Shown: positions 53,825 to 63,909, counted from the stretch's first letter. The stretch is 64,000 nucleotides of DNA from Paenibacillus aquistagni (GCF_900177815.1 NZ_FXAZ01000002.1:556814-620813); one strand, 5' to 3'. Made by a program: numbers and translations. The notes: generated by a model not told the origin, from the letters alone.

Positions 53825-55561
53825 TTATCGCTTCATTTGGAGCGCTTCTTGCATGGCTTCCTCAATGCTAAATAATCGCTTATCCGCCTCCGTGCGCTTT
53901 TTCACTTCCACAAGTCCCTCTGCGAGATCGCGGCCGCATACGATCCGAAGCGGGATGCCAATCAGATCCGCATCCTTCAGCTTAACGCCAATACGCTCAT
54001 CCCGATCATCCAGCAGCACCTCAACGCCTTGTGCGGTTAGCTTCGCATACAGCTGCTCGCAAGCGTCACGCTGCGCATCATCCTTAATCGACACAGGAAT
54101 GATGTGCACCTGGAATGGCGCAATCTCACTCGGCCACGTTAGGCCGTTAGCGTCATTCAGCTGCTCCGCACAGGTGGCAAGAAGCCGAGAAATACCGATG
54201 CCGTAGCAGCCCATCGTCATCGTCTGCTCGCGTCCCTGCTCATTCAAGAAGGCGGCATGCAGCGGCTCACTATATTTTTTGCCAAGCTTAAAAATATGTC
54301 CGACCTCGATGCCCTTCTGGAACTGAAGCGTGCCTTCACAGCGTGGACAAGGATCGCCCTCTGCCACGTTGCGATAATCCCCAACTTGAGGCAGAGCAAA
54401 GTCTCTTCCAGGCACAACATGTCTCAGATGAGCATCTACCTGATTGGCGCCGACAATGGCTTCGCGCAACCCAGCAGCATGTGCATCGATGAGCACCGGC
54501 ACCTGCAAGCCTACAGGACCCGCAAAGCCATGCGGCGCCCCTGTTACCCTAATGATCGTATCCTCATCCGCAAGCTCCAGCTCATTCGCCTGCAGCGCAT
54601 TCTTCACCTTCGTCTCATTCATCTCATGATCCCCGCGAAGCAGCACCGCCGCAGGCTTGCCATCCGCTACGACGATCATCGTTTTTATCATCTGCTTCGC
54701 TTCCTGCTTAAAGAACTGCATCAGCTCTTCCATCGTCTTCACCTGCGGTGTGGACACTTGCTCCATTGGCGGAACGAAAGCACGAGCTTCAGCAAGAGGA
54801 GGCTCCAGCGCTTGCTCCTCCTGAGATGCATGCTGTTCAGCACCCGCATAGGCGCGCTCTAGATTCGAAGCATATTGGCAGGAAGAGCAAGTCACAATCG
54901 TATCCTCGCCAATGTCAGTCAGGGCCATGAACTCATGCGTATCGCCTTCTCCACCAATCGCTCCTGCATCAGCTTCAACGGCAAGGTAGCGAAGTCCCGC
55001 ACGGGTAAAGATGCGATGATACGCATTATGCATGCTCCAATACTGGGCATCCAGTCCCTCTTCATCGATATCAAAGGAGTACGCATCCTTCATGAGAAAC
55101 TCTCTTCCACGCAGAAGCCCGAACCTTGGACGCTTCTCGTCTCTATACTTTGTCTGAATCTGATACACGGTAAGCGGCAGCTTCCGGTACGAGCTGATCT
55201 CTTGGCCAATCAGCGTGGTCACGACCTCTTCGTGAGTAGGACCGAGTGCGAATTCACGGCCATGCCGATCCTGAAGGCGTATCAGTTCTGGACCATACAC
55301 CTCATAGCGCCCCGATGCCTGCCACAGCTCAGTCGGCTGAATCGCAGGCATCAGCAGTTCCTGAGCGCCGATGCGATCCATCTCTTCACGAATGATCTCC
55401 TCCAGCTTGCGAAGCACTCTTCGCCCAAGCGGCAAATAGTGATAGACGCCGGCGGCAACCTGCCGGATATAGCCTGCTCGCAGCAGGAGCTGATGACTGA
55501 CAACCTCCGCGTCGCTAGGCGCTTCTCTTAATGTAGGCGCGAGCAATAAACGCTGTTTCAT
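53825..55561 (-). CDS. proS: Proline--tRNA ligase
   Basis: 578 residues. Class II aminoacyl-tRNA synthetase that charges tRNA-Pro. It opens MKQRLLLAPTLREAPSDAEV, has motif 2 KYRDEKRPRFGLLRGREF, the insertion (editing) domain about residues 225-385, motif 3 MGCYGIGISRLLA and a C-terminal anticodon-binding domain (GVEVLLDDRDERIGVKLKDA). The bacterial-type form with editing insertion can clear mischarged Ala-tRNA-Pro. GGGAGG precedes the ATG. A T-box leader with its own terminator stands 190 bases upstream, so expression should respond to uncharged tRNA-Pro. Confidence 0.96.
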   Translation of the reverse strand: MKQRLLLAPTLREAPSDAEVVSHQLLLRAGYIRQVAAGVYHYLPLGRRVLRKLEEIIREEMDRIGAQELLMPAIQPTELWQASGRYEVYGPELIRLQDRHGREFALGPTHEEVVTTLIGQEISSYRKLPLTVYQIQTKYRDEKRPRFGLLRGREFLMKDAYSFDIDEEGLDAQYWSMHNAYHRIFTRAGLRYLAVEADAGAIGGEGDTHEFMALTDIGEDTIVTCSSCQYASNLERAYAGAEQHASQEEQALEPPLAEARAFVPPMEQVSTPQVKTMEELMQFFKQEAKQMIKTMIVVADGKPAAVLLRGDHEMNETKVKNALQANELELADEDTIIRVTGAPHGFAGPVGLQVPVLIDAHAAGLREAIVGANQVDAHLRHVVPGRDFALPQVGDYRNVAEGDPCPRCEGTLQFQKGIEVGHIFKLGKKYSEPLHAAFLNEQGREQTMTMGCYGIGISRLLATCAEQLNDANGLTWPSEIAPFQVHIIPVSIKDDAQRDACEQLYAKLTAQGVEVLLDDRDERIGVKLKDADLIGIPLRIVCGRDLAEGLVEVKKRTEADKRLFSIEEAMQEALQMKR

Positions 55562-55632
55562 TGTAAGTTTCCTCCCTTTTGCTAAATAGATGGTCTTGTT
55601 CGTTCAAGTCGTGGCTCGATACAAACAACCCT

Positions 55633-55737
55633 TCATTTCTGCCAAATGAACAGTACTGCCCTGAAGCAAAATACGGCTCCCATCAGCATCACGATCAGCC
55701 ATGCAGTGAAGCACCAGCCATCATCTGCAAACAACAC
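55633..55737 (-). CDS. Possible small hydrophobic peptide in the proS leader
   Basis: Between the T-box terminator and proS a 34-codon frame starts at GTG (or the next codon, TTG), 4 or 7 bases after AAGG. It encodes a hydrophobic helix (TAWLIVMLMGAVFCFRAVLF) with an acidic start (ADD) and ends WQK. It would be a one-helix membrane peptide. It may be a real small gene of the proS transcript or chance; there is no family evidence. Confidence 0.3.
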   Translation of the reverse strand: MLFADDGWCFTAWLIVMLMGAVFCFRAVLFIWQK

Positions 55738-55749
55738 GTCGCCTTGATG

Positions 55750-56010
55750 AAAAACAAAAAAACGCGCTCGTCAGGGACGAATGCGTTCGTGGTACCACCC
55801 TTATTTCACGAGGAGCTAGGTGCGAAAGGAAAAACTTAAACCTTCACAACAAAAGGCTCGAAGGAGCTGCAAGGCAAGCAGGCTCAGCTCGTGCTTGAAC
55901 GGATTAACGGCCCGTTGCCGGCAGCGGTTCGTTCACATCGCCGTATTAGGCGCTTAATCCCGCGCAGCTGCAAGGTAGGAGGCACATCTCGTTATCTGTG
56001 CCCTCTCACC
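55750..56010 (-). promoter_or_regulatory. T-box riboswitch of proS
   Basis: On the minus strand the T-box core AAGGGTGGTACCACG is at about 55789-55803, followed by the terminator AACGCATTCGTC-CCT-GACGAGCGCGTT with TTTTTTTG (55787 down to 55751). The position before a synthetase gene is typical. The upstream limit and the Pro specifier codon were not resolved by eye; a near-direct repeat AGCTGCAAGG occurs twice (about 55865 and 55967) within the leader. Confidence 0.9.
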
Positions 56011-56211
56011 ACGCAGGCACTTCTCTGAAAGACACGTCCGATGTACATATGTCCTTGGTCATCGCTGTTATTCCACTATGCTCTAGCTTATTGCTCAGTA
56101 GTGTATCACGTTCAATCCATGAACTCAAGATAATGAAGCCCACAAGGCTATCAGCGCTGCTGTCGAGCAGAGATGATACGATGCCGCAAACCTGTGTCCA
56201 GCTGAGTTTTA

Positions 56212-56272
56212 TATAAAAATGAAGCCCCGTCCACACATAAGGGACAACCCCTAGTATGGAGCGGGACTCTTT
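56212..56272 (-). terminator. Terminator of the second GH29 gene
   Basis: On the minus strand AGTCCCG-CTCCATAC pairs with GTGTGGA-CGGGGCT (with G-U pairs) over a loop, followed by TTCATTTTTAT. The stem is long but imperfect. Confidence 0.65.
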
Positions 56273-56301
56273 TAATCCTCATCACATATGGATTAACGAG
56301 A

Positions 56302-57690
56302 TTAACGAATACGGAAGCCGTGTGCAATTGGCGGAGCAGCGACGTCAGTATCCGCAGGCAGTGTCACCACAATGCCATTTTCCGTTTTCTCAAAGGAAAG
56401 ATTGTCAGCGCCGCCAAGCAGATCAATCTGCTTCACGTTTTCGGTGTAAGGCAGATGAACCGTAGCTGTCGCTTGTTCATTTTCACCATACATGCGGAAT
56501 GCATACACCGTGTCATCTTTGTGTGTAAATGCAACGTTATCGGTAACATACGGAGCGCATACCCGAGTGCCGTATATCCCCTCTCCATGCACGTTCATCC
56601 AAGCGCCAATTTCCTTCATTCGCGTAATGGCTTGAACCGGCAGACGTCCATCTGGCTGCGGTGTGACATTAAGGGCCAGGTTGCCGCCTTTTGCCACAAT
56701 CTCAAGCAGCATATGAATAAGCTCGCGAGTCGATTTGTACTCATCATCAAAGCGGTAAGAGAAGGCTCTTCCCATCGTAATGCAGCTTTCCCAAGGCACC
56801 ATCACTGGGCGTTCTGGAATCGTTTGCTCAGGCGTTACATAGTTTTCGTACTTGCCGCCGATTGTGCGATCTGCGACCAGAAGCCAAGGCTGATGCTGAC
56901 GCATGCGATCCACGATGTCGCCAAGCAGAATATCCTGCTTGCCTTTGCCTACCCAGCCCGCATCAAGCCATAGGATATCGATGCGACCGTAGCGCGTAAG
57001 CAGTTCTTCAATTTGATCATGCGTAAATTGAATGAAGTCATTCCACAGCCACGGATATTTCTCTGGATCATAGGATGGCCCGCGGGATGTTGTCGTTCCG
57101 CGCTCCATGCCTGGCGCCCAATAAGTTGGCGTATGCCAGTCCGCCTTCGAGAAATACGCCGCAATTGCAATTCCCTTCGCACGGAATGCATCAAATACTT
57201 CACGAGTAACGTCTGCATACTTGTGGCCGTGGAACGGGCAATCCTTATGGGTAACGCGATAGTCCGTTGTATGCGTATCCCACATGCAGAAGCCGTCATG
57301 ATGCTTCGTTGTGAAGATCAAATACTTGAAGCCGCCTTCGGCTGCAAGCTCTGCCCACTTGTCCGGCTGAAAGCGCAGTGGATTGAACGATTTGTTCAGC
57401 TCAAAATATTGGCGCTTCAAATCTTCGTCCGTTACATCCCAATCCACTTCATTGCGTGACCATTCAACGTCTACATCGCTTAGTGCCCATGATTCTACGA
57501 TACCGATCTGGGAGTAGGTTCCCCAGTGCATCATCAAGCCAAGCTTCTGATCCTGGAACCATTCCAGCCGCTCTTGCAGCTCAGGCTCTTCAGGACGGAC
57601 GTAATGGTCTTCACTGCTGTAGTTGTGTACACCTTGCACGACAACCGGCTGCTCTTCTTGCTCTAGCTCTTGCTTCAGTTCCTCTGACAT
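56302..57690 (-). CDS. Glycoside hydrolase family 29 alpha-L-fucosidase (second copy)
   Basis: 462 residues, no signal peptide. An acidic N-terminal extension precedes the barrel. Blocks are WFQDQKLGLMMHWGTYSQIG, LIFTTKHHDGFCMWDT, YADVTREVFDAFRAKGIAIA, and the nucleophile Asp in IDILWLDAGWVG. A long insert (TPTYWAPGMERGTTTSRGPS) and the KGGNLALNVTPQPDG ending set it apart from the 416-residue GH29 copy near 16 kb, so different substrate linkages are likely. AAGGAGG lies 8 bases before the ATG. It stands alone, upstream of proS, in a window that also encodes GH95 and GH20, supporting use of fucosylated glycans. Confidence 0.9.
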   Translation of the reverse strand: MSEELKQELEQEEQPVVVQGVHNYSSEDHYVRPEEPELQERLEWFQDQKLGLMMHWGTYSQIGIVESWALSDVDVEWSRNEVDWDVTDEDLKRQYFELNKSFNPLRFQPDKWAELAAEGGFKYLIFTTKHHDGFCMWDTHTTDYRVTHKDCPFHGHKYADVTREVFDAFRAKGIAIAAYFSKADWHTPTYWAPGMERGTTTSRGPSYDPEKYPWLWNDFIQFTHDQIEELLTRYGRIDILWLDAGWVGKGKQDILLGDIVDRMRQHQPWLLVADRTIGGKYENYVTPEQTIPERPVMVPWESCITMGRAFSYRFDDEYKSTRELIHMLLEIVAKGGNLALNVTPQPDGRLPVQAITRMKEIGAWMNVHGEGIYGTRVCAPYVTDNVAFTHKDDTVYAFRMYGENEQATATVHLPYTENVKQIDLLGGADNLSFEKTENGIVVTLPADTDVAAPPIAHGFRIR

Positions 57691-57929
57691 GTCGTGTGCC
57701 TCCTTGGTCCTTGTCTATCGGTATTTCACGAGTGCTGGGCACTCTGTATTCCCATTAGGGTTATGGGTAACAATTTTGTTCAAGCTGAACATATCATGTA
57801 TGCGCTTCAAATTCAACATCAAAAGTTGCATATGTTTATTTTCTTTGTCATTCATGAAACTTTCATTTATCAAATGTAAAATTTCTGTGCAGGCTGGCAC
57901 TTTTCAGTTTGCCTTTACTCCAATCACGT

Positions 57930-57989
57930 TAAAAAAGGAATAATGATCCTTATTAGGCTAACCCGATAAGCAGGACCATTATTCCTTCT
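57930..57989 (-). terminator. Terminator of the BceAB-type operon
   Basis: AAGGAATAATGATCC pairs with GGACCATTATTCCTT; TTTTTT follows on the minus strand. Confidence 0.85.
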
Positions 57990-58048
57990 TGTTTTATCTA
58001 TGATGAACCCAATAGTGCGTACAATCCTCGTCCATCCGACTAAAAGAA

Positions 58049-59974
58049 TTACATAAAGTGAACGAGCAGCCTCTTCGTATACCGTGAGCGAACGATGCTA
58101 TAATACAGCACTTGAATGAGCAGGAAGGCTCCGATTACGATAAGCGAACCCAGCAGCACAGAGTAATCAACCAGCTGCTGCAGCGCGAGAAAGGCAACAG
58201 AGCTGTGGATGACGGCTACCGCCATCGGCAGGAAGAACATGAGACGCAGCTGCTGCGAGACAATCCGCTTTAGCTCTTTGCGTGTCAAGCCAACCTTGGA
58301 GATCAGTTGGAACTGCTGTTGATCCCTGCTCAAGTCCGTATATAGTCTAAAGTAAAGGAAGCTCGCCGCAAAGGTAAAGAACACGATGCCGACCAAGGAG
58401 CTTAAAATAAACAGAATGCCATTTTGCTGTTTCGACATGAGCCAGTAACTAACCAGCGGACTTAAGTAATAATTCCCTTCTGCATCATTCTGCGGCACTT
58501 CCTTAAGGATTTGATTCGTTACATCGAGCGATTTCTCCCAATTTGGGACGACAAAGTGAAACATCTTGCTCGTAGACGCGCCCTCTTCCCGTGTAGATGC
58601 AATCTGATCATACATCGCGTCATTGACGACATATACCTTGTACATGTCCGGGAAGAGCATCAAAGAGGAGGCCTTCTGTACGGACAGCGTCTTAGCGATT
58701 CCATTCATGCTGAGCTCGACTTGTGCGGGACGATTCGCTTCCTCCCGCCATATTTGCCGTTCATGATAATTCACAGGCACAAGCATGACTTTACCGGCTT
58801 CTAGTGAGTTCTCAGTCTCTTTACCTAGTGCCTTGGCAAGTGCATTATAGTCGGACAGCTTGATCAGCATGCCGCCATCATCCATAAATTCCCGAACATA
58901 ATACGCCATATTATAAGCAAACCCCGCCTCTGTAAGGCGATCCTGAATAATCTTGATGTGCTGTGACTCCTTGTCGTTGTCTGAAGTGGAGTAATAGGAA
59001 TAAGCATAAGGCGTTTCCATCTCCACGAGCCCTGGATCTGCAATCGCGACACAGGTGCCAATGCCTGTAAAGGCAACCGCTGAGATGATGGCAGTCATAA
59101 AAAACATCGTGGCATTATCCCTCATCCGGTATGCAAGCTCCGAGATCGTCAGCAGATTGGTCTTTTTGAGAAACAAGCTTTCTTTGCCGCGCATCCAGCG
59201 AATCGCATAGACGCTAAGCTGGGTGAACAAGAAGTAAGTGCCAAGCACCGTCAAGCCTACTCCTGCAACCAGCAGCGGAAGCACAAATGCTCTTTGCAAG
59301 ACAAAGAAAAACACTGTCCCGTAGCCTGCTAGAATCAGGAGGATACCAAGCACAGACAAGCCAAGGGAGGCCTTCGGCTCCGGCTTCGGCTTCTCCTCTG
59401 AGCGAATAAGCTCTACGAGTTCGGTCACCTTTACCGTTTTTGAAGTAAACAGCGACACCAAAAAGAACATCACGGCATAAGCAAGTGTTGTCACTGCCAC
59501 TGCCTTCCAAGGCAGGTAAAAAGGAAGGCCATTCTGGATATAGAGCACCTTCGCACTAATGAGCAGCGTCAGCTTCGCGAACACGAGCCCCGTGAGAATC
59601 CCTGCAGCGATCGCGGCAAGGCCAATCATCAGATTCTCAACAAACACAAGCCGATGCAGCTGCTTCGTGGACATGCCGTGCACCATAAGAATGCCGAATT
59701 CCCGCTTCCGCGTCTTCAGGAAAGCACTAACCGAATACATGCAGAAGAAGAAGCTGAAGATGAAGATCAAATACTGGGAAATATTCATGCCCATCTTGGC
59801 GAGCTTGCTCATCGTCTCGCTTGTCGATTGAAGCTCCCCTTGCAGGTCCGGGTGAAACAGCAAGAGCGCATATACGAAGAAAACCATGACAGAAAAAGCG
59901 CTGCTCAAAAAGTGAGCGACATAAATCCGCTTATTGCGAATGACGTTATTAAACGCGAACTGTCGAAAAGTCAT
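58049..59974 (-). CDS. BceB-type ABC transporter permease (FtsX fold)
   Basis: 641 residues. Ten membrane helices in the BceB order: an N-terminal helix, three more, a pair, then a large extracellular domain of about 215 residues between helices VII and VIII, and three C-terminal helices. The start MTFRQFAFNNVIRNKRIYVA is the usual BceB opening, and a ribosome site GGGAGG precedes it; the open frame extends 48 codons further up into the ATPase gene. The extracellular domain recognises peptide antibiotics in the family. The gene overlaps the stop of the ATPase gene by about 26 bases. No BceRS-type sensor kinase or regulator is nearby, so signalling partners must be elsewhere, if this is a resistance transporter. 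Confidence 0.9.
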   Translation of the reverse strand: MTFRQFAFNNVIRNKRIYVAHFLSSAFSVMVFFVYALLLFHPDLQGELQSTSETMSKLAKMGMNISQYLIFIFSFFFCMYSVSAFLKTRKREFGILMVHGMSTKQLHRLVFVENLMIGLAAIAAGILTGLVFAKLTLLISAKVLYIQNGLPFYLPWKAVAVTTLAYAVMFFLVSLFTSKTVKVTELVELIRSEEKPKPEPKASLGLSVLGILLILAGYGTVFFFVLQRAFVLPLLVAGVGLTVLGTYFLFTQLSVYAIRWMRGKESLFLKKTNLLTISELAYRMRDNATMFFMTAIISAVAFTGIGTCVAIADPGLVEMETPYAYSYYSTSDNDKESQHIKIIQDRLTEAGFAYNMAYYVREFMDDGGMLIKLSDYNALAKALGKETENSLEAGKVMLVPVNYHERQIWREEANRPAQVELSMNGIAKTLSVQKASSLMLFPDMYKVYVVNDAMYDQIASTREEGASTSKMFHFVVPNWEKSLDVTNQILKEVPQNDAEGNYYLSPLVSYWLMSKQQNGILFILSSLVGIVFFTFAASFLYFRLYTDLSRDQQQFQLISKVGLTRKELKRIVSQQLRLMFFLPMAVAVIHSSVAFLALQQLVDYSVLLGSLIVIGAFLLIQVLYYSIVRSRYTKRLLVHFM

Positions 59975-60719
59975 GGCGGAAGCCTCCCAGCAAAGACAGT
60001 ACATTGATGATTCGTTGGTAGAACACCTCACGGTTGTCGCCGCATACGATTTCATTATGAAGCTGTCCATCTTTAATAAAAATAACCCGGTCACAAAAAC
60101 TCGCAGCCATTGCATCATGCGTAACGAGCATGGTCGTCGTCTGCATCTCCTTGTTAAGCTTTGTCAGCAGCTCCATCACATCTCTTGCCGCCTTCGAATC
60201 GAGATTGCCTGTCGGCTCATCTGCGAGCACAAGCTTGGGCTTATGAATAAGAGCTCTGGCCACAGCCGTTCGCTGTGCTTGTCCACCTGAGATCTCATAG
60301 GTGCGCTTATCCAATATATCTGTGATGCCAAGCTTCTGCGCGACCTCTTGCACACGCTCCTTCATCTCCTTAATGGAAGAGCCGTCCAAGGTCAAGGGAA
60401 GCATAATATTTTCCTTCACCGTCAGCGTCGATAGAAGATTAAAAGATTGAAAGACAAAGCCAAGCTCTCTGCGGCGATACAAGGCCAACTCCTCTAGCGA
60501 CATCGCATGAGGATTGTCGCCTTCGATGCGCACCTCGCCTGAGGTCGGATGATCGATCGTCGACACAATGTTGAGAAGAGTCGTCTTCCCGCTTCCAGAA
60601 GGGCCCATGATCCCGACAAATTCCCCTTTGTTCAAGGTCATATCCACATTGCTTAAGGCTGTATAAGGTACTTTTTCATTGTAGGTCTTGCACAGGTCCT
60701 TAACGCGTACCATTTCCAT
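59949..60719 (-). CDS. BceA-type ABC transporter ATPase
   Basis: 256 residues. Walker A is GPSGSGKTTLL, Q loop VFQSFNLL, signature ISGGQAQRTAVARAL (Ala where most have Gln), Walker B LVLADEPTGNLDS and the H loop VTHDAMAASF. The sequence is typical of ATPases that pair with FtsX-fold permeases of the MacB/BceA group, exporting or clearing antimicrobial peptides from the membrane. AAAGGAG is about 8 bases before the ATG. It overlaps the permease start and both genes share one terminator. Confidence 0.93.
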   Translation of the reverse strand: MEMVRVKDLCKTYNEKVPYTALSNVDMTLNKGEFVGIMGPSGSGKTTLLNIVSTIDHPTSGEVRIEGDNPHAMSLEELALYRRRELGFVFQSFNLLSTLTVKENIMLPLTLDGSSIKEMKERVQEVAQKLGITDILDKRTYEISGGQAQRTAVARALIHKPKLVLADEPTGNLDSKAARDVMELLTKLNKEMQTTTMLVTHDAMAASFCDRVIFIKDGQLHNEIVCGDNREVFYQRIINVLSLLGGFRHDFSTVRV

Positions 60720-61008
60720 CGCTAATTCTCCTTTTTGTCATTCGTTATCCAAAGTGTACTTGAGGATGCCAAAAGCTCCTATCGCACTTCCTTTCATCAA
60801 GCTTACAAGCATGTAAGAGTGAGCTTTTTCGACAATTTTCGAGGCGAATCTGAAATTATTTTTTCATTTGTTACACAATTTTCACAAACTTTCATGAAAA
60901 TTTACATATATAAACGCCGCTGTTATATTTTTGTGATTAACTTCTTAAATTTAAACTACGATATATAGAGTGTTGACACAATTTCATAGATGACACTGGA
61001 GGGTTTTT

Positions 61009-63057
61009 ATGCGCTTCAACATGAAAAAACTACGTCTGTTTCAAAAGTTCACGATTCAGAAGCAGCTAATCTCTACCTTTGGCACGATCATATTAATTCT
61101 TTGCTTGAGCTTGTCCCTGTTCTCGTATTACAGCGCGAAGAATGAGCTCGATGATGCTAATCGGACGCTTCTTCCGGAGATTGCGAAGCAGACCGCCAAG
61201 CTGTATGATCAATATTTGACCCAAGATTTGGACTTTGCTGAGCATCTGGCTCAACTGGATGATTTCCAGAACTTCAATCAGATGATCCAATCTCCCGAGG
61301 CAGCGGCCAAAGTCGAGAAGAGAATTCAGAAGTATTTGGATGACTACGGCGCGCTAAGCTGGGGAGTTCTTAACACATCCGGGACTAAAGTGCTAGGCCC
61401 TGACAAAGGAGTCGACCTCTCCTTCCGAGATTACTTCAAAAAAGCACTGCAAGGCGAAACCAACACCTCAGATATGCTCCGAGACGTCAAAGAAGATTAC
61501 ATGAGCATGGTTTACGCTGCCCCTATTTACAATAACGACAAGGTGGCTGGCGTGCTGTTCTTTGAGACTTCTGCCGATGATCTCCAACAATTCGCTCTTG
61601 ATATTCATGTAGGAGAAACTGGACATGCCTTCTTCGCAAGCAAGGACGGCACGCTCACCGCACACGAAAACAACGAACTCGTTCAGAAGCAATTCAATTC
61701 CATCGAAGCGGTAAAAGAAGATCCACAATATACCAGCCTAGCAGAGGTTCAAAAGCGCATGGTGGCGGGAGAAGTGGGCTTTGGCAATTACAGCTATGAC
61801 GGCACAACAAAGAGCGTAGGCTTTGCACCCGTAAGCAAGACAGGCGGCTCGGTAGGTGTCTATATTGACGACAGCGAAGTACTCGCAGGCACTCGCCAAG
61901 TGCGCAATATGCTGTTTATGATGTCGATTGTCGGATTTATCATTGGCGCTTGTCTCGTTATCATCTTTGCCAAACGCCTGACACGAGCACTGCACTCATT
62001 TGGCAGCATTATTGATGCTACAGCATCTGGCGACCTTACGCATCAGGTTCATCCTAAGCTCTTGACACGCACGGATGAGATTGGTGAAATGGCAGCAATG
62101 ATGCGCAAGATGCAGGATGCCCTGCGCAGCTTGTTAGGCACGGTCCAAACTCAATCCAATCAGATTGATCAGGCCTCTTTGCAGCTCAATCAAGCCGCAG
62201 AAGAGATGACGACTGCCACGGAATCCGTCAGCATGTCGATCCAAGAAGTCGCTACCGGCGTTCAGTCGCAAACCAATGATCTCGTGCATATTAATGAAGC
62301 GATGAACGAATATGGTAATAAGCTAACGTGGATGACAAATGCCATCTCGGAAGTTGGCGAGAGCGGAGAACAAATCTCTGACATGGCGACGGAGAGCAAT
62401 GCCAATATGGAGAAGCTTGATCATTCGGTAAAAGAAATGCAGGCTCGATTTGAGAAATTCATTGTAAGCATCGAGCAATCGAGTGAAAGCTTCAAGCAAA
62501 TCACACAGATGACGGATGTCATTAACAACATTGCAGAGCAAACCAATCTGCTGGCTCTAAATGCTGCGATCGAATCTGCACGGGCAGGAGAAGCCGGCAA
62601 AGGCTTCGCAGTCGTAGCGCAGGAAGTGCGCAAACTGGCTGAACAAGCGCAGACCTCGGCCAAGCTGATCACAGAGCGCATCAAGCAGGTGTCGGATGAT
62701 TCGAGCATCATGCTTGATACAGCACACAATATGAAGCATTCCATTGAAGAGCAATTTACGGATATTGATACGTCGACGCAATCGTTCAAGCAGATTGTGA
62801 CGGCTATTGAACTCATTACGCCGCAAATTGAGCTGCTGCAAGAGAATGCTAACGCCATCCTGCACATGAAGGATGAGATGATTGGTAGAATCTCAGATTC
62901 CTCTTCTATTGCAGAGCAAATCTCTGCTTCTTCACAGGAGATTGCGGCAACATCTGAGGAAACCGCTGCTTCGGCAGAGGAAGTACAAGCAACAAGTGAG
63001 TCCTTGTCTCAGATGACCAAGCTCATGTCCGAGGAAATGAACAAATTCAAGCTTTAA
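61009..63057 (+). CDS. Methyl-accepting chemotaxis protein (second, dCache-HAMP-MCP)
   Basis: 682 residues. TM1 near residues 18-42 ([20 protein letters not shown]), extracellular sensor about 45-300 with [20 protein letters not shown] and [13 protein letters not shown] typical of dCache, TM2 near 302-325 ([20 protein letters not shown]), HAMP to about 385, and an MCP domain with tip [26 protein letters not shown] is 5 bases before the ATG. The upstream AT-rich region has only a weak SigD-like match (CGATAT near 60959). Ligand unknown. It is monocistronic with its own terminator. Confidence 0.94.
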   Translation: MRFNMKKLRLFQKFTIQKQLISTFGTIILILCLSLSLFSYYSAKNELDDANRTLLPEIAKQTAKLYDQYLTQDLDFAEHLAQLDDFQNFNQMIQSPEAAAKVEKRIQKYLDDYGALSWGVLNTSGTKVLGPDKGVDLSFRDYFKKALQGETNTSDMLRDVKEDYMSMVYAAPIYNNDKVAGVLFFETSADDLQQFALDIHVGETGHAFFASKDGTLTAHENNELVQKQFNSIEAVKEDPQYTSLAEVQKRMVAGEVGFGNYSYDGTTKSVGFAPVSKTGGSVGVYIDDSEVLAGTRQVRNMLFMMSIVGFIIGACLVIIFAKRLTRALHSFGSIIDATASGDLTHQVHPKLLTRTDEIGEMAAMMRKMQDALRSLLGTVQTQSNQIDQASLQLNQAAEEMTTATESVSMSIQEVATGVQSQTNDLVHINEAMNEYGNKLTWMTNAISEVGESGEQISDMATESNANMEKLDHSVKEMQARFEKFIVSIEQSSESFKQITQMTDVINNIAEQTNLLALNAAIESARAGEAGKGFAVVAQEVRKLAEQAQTSAKLITERIKQVSDDSSIMLDTAHNMKHSIEEQFTDIDTSTQSFKQIVTAIELITPQIELLQENANAILHMKDEMIGRISDSSSIAEQISASSQEIAATSEETAASAEEVQATSESLSQMTKLMSEEMNKFKL

Positions 63058-63092
63058 TCCGAATAACAATCCATAAACATATGATAAAACAT

Positions 63093-63137
63093 GCAAAGCC
63101 TCTCGTCCCACAGCAGTGGACGCAGAGGCTTTTTTAC
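63093..63137 (+). terminator. Terminator of the second chemoreceptor gene
   Basis: AAAGCCTCT (63095-63103) pairs with AGAGGCTTT (63124-63132), followed by TTTT. Confidence 0.85.
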
Positions 63138-63351
63138 ACTATCCAAATATACCTAATCTCATTCAGAAAGAAGTAGATGCGAGGATACAACATGATCATT
63201 TCTCTATGGCGACAGATCTGAGGAAATCTCCTATATTCGCTATGCACCGATCCATATGGTTATTGGGGGTATTCTTACATTGAATATATGACCCTATTCA
63301 CCTTAGCAATTATTCTCATTGTAACCAACAGATATGCTCAAGCATTGTCCC

Positions 63352-63909
63352 CTATTGATGGAGCTTCTTTAATAGGCTTCTCTCATCCGGCTCAAGCTCT
63401 AACGCAAGCTTAACGGCAATCCACTCCACTTGCTGTTCGATGCTCATCTGATCAGAGGGAATCCTCGTTTCAAAGCACTCGTGAGATAATCCCGTTAGAC
63501 AACGCTCTATCTGCTGCTCCGGCCACGAACCCTTTCCTTCTCCACGCTTCTGAAGGCGCTTCTGCAGCGTTTCCTTCTCGGCCCATATCGTAAAATGATG
63601 CACAGGCACCTGCTGCGTCCGCAGGCGGCCTACAATCTCTTCAAAGTAAAGCGGATCTACGATCGTCATCGGCACAATTACAGCACCCTCATATTCCTGA
63701 GAGAGGTGATAGAGCATATGATAGTTAATCTCTCGCCACATCGGATAGTCTTGAAAATCACTTTTTGCGATCTCCTTCGGCACATTATCACGAATGTAGA
63801 AGCCGGCCTCCTCCGGATCAAACACATGCGACTGCGGCAAACGGCGATGCAGCTCGAAGGCTGTTGAAGTCTTGCCTGAACCAAACGCCCCGTTAATCCA
63901 AATAATCAT
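63352..63909 (-). CDS. TmrB-like P-loop protein (tunicamycin-resistance family)
   Basis: 185 residues. P-loop GAFGSGKTSTAFELHRRL at the N-terminus, then DPEEAGFYIRDNVP, WREINYHMLYHLS and IVPMTIVDPLYFEEI, closely following TmrB of B. subtilis, an ATP-binding protein that sequesters tunicamycin at the membrane. A resistance role here is inferred from this similarity; a nucleoside-kinase-like function is the alternative. MIIWINGAFG is the usual family start; AAAGGA is about 12 bases upstream, and two earlier ATGs in frame are less likely. Confidence 0.85.
   Translation of the reverse strand: MIIWINGAFGSGKTSTAFELHRRLPQSHVFDPEEAGFYIRDNVPKEIAKSDFQDYPMWREINYHMLYHLSQEYEGAVIVPMTIVDPLYFEEIVGRLRTQQVPVHHFTIWAEKETLQKRLQKRGEGKGSWPEQQIERCLTGLSHECFETRIPSDQMSIEQQVEWIAVKLALELEPDERSLLKKLHQ

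Noticed and set aside
57715..57900. Minus-strand 61-codon frame just upstream of the second GH29 gene
   Set aside because: No ribosome site; AT-rich DNA giving a chance open frame in the promoter region.
60943..60966. SigD-like match before the second chemoreceptor gene
   Set aside because: Only the CGATAT half fits and the -35 element is poor; recorded as weak in the gene entry rather than as a promoter.
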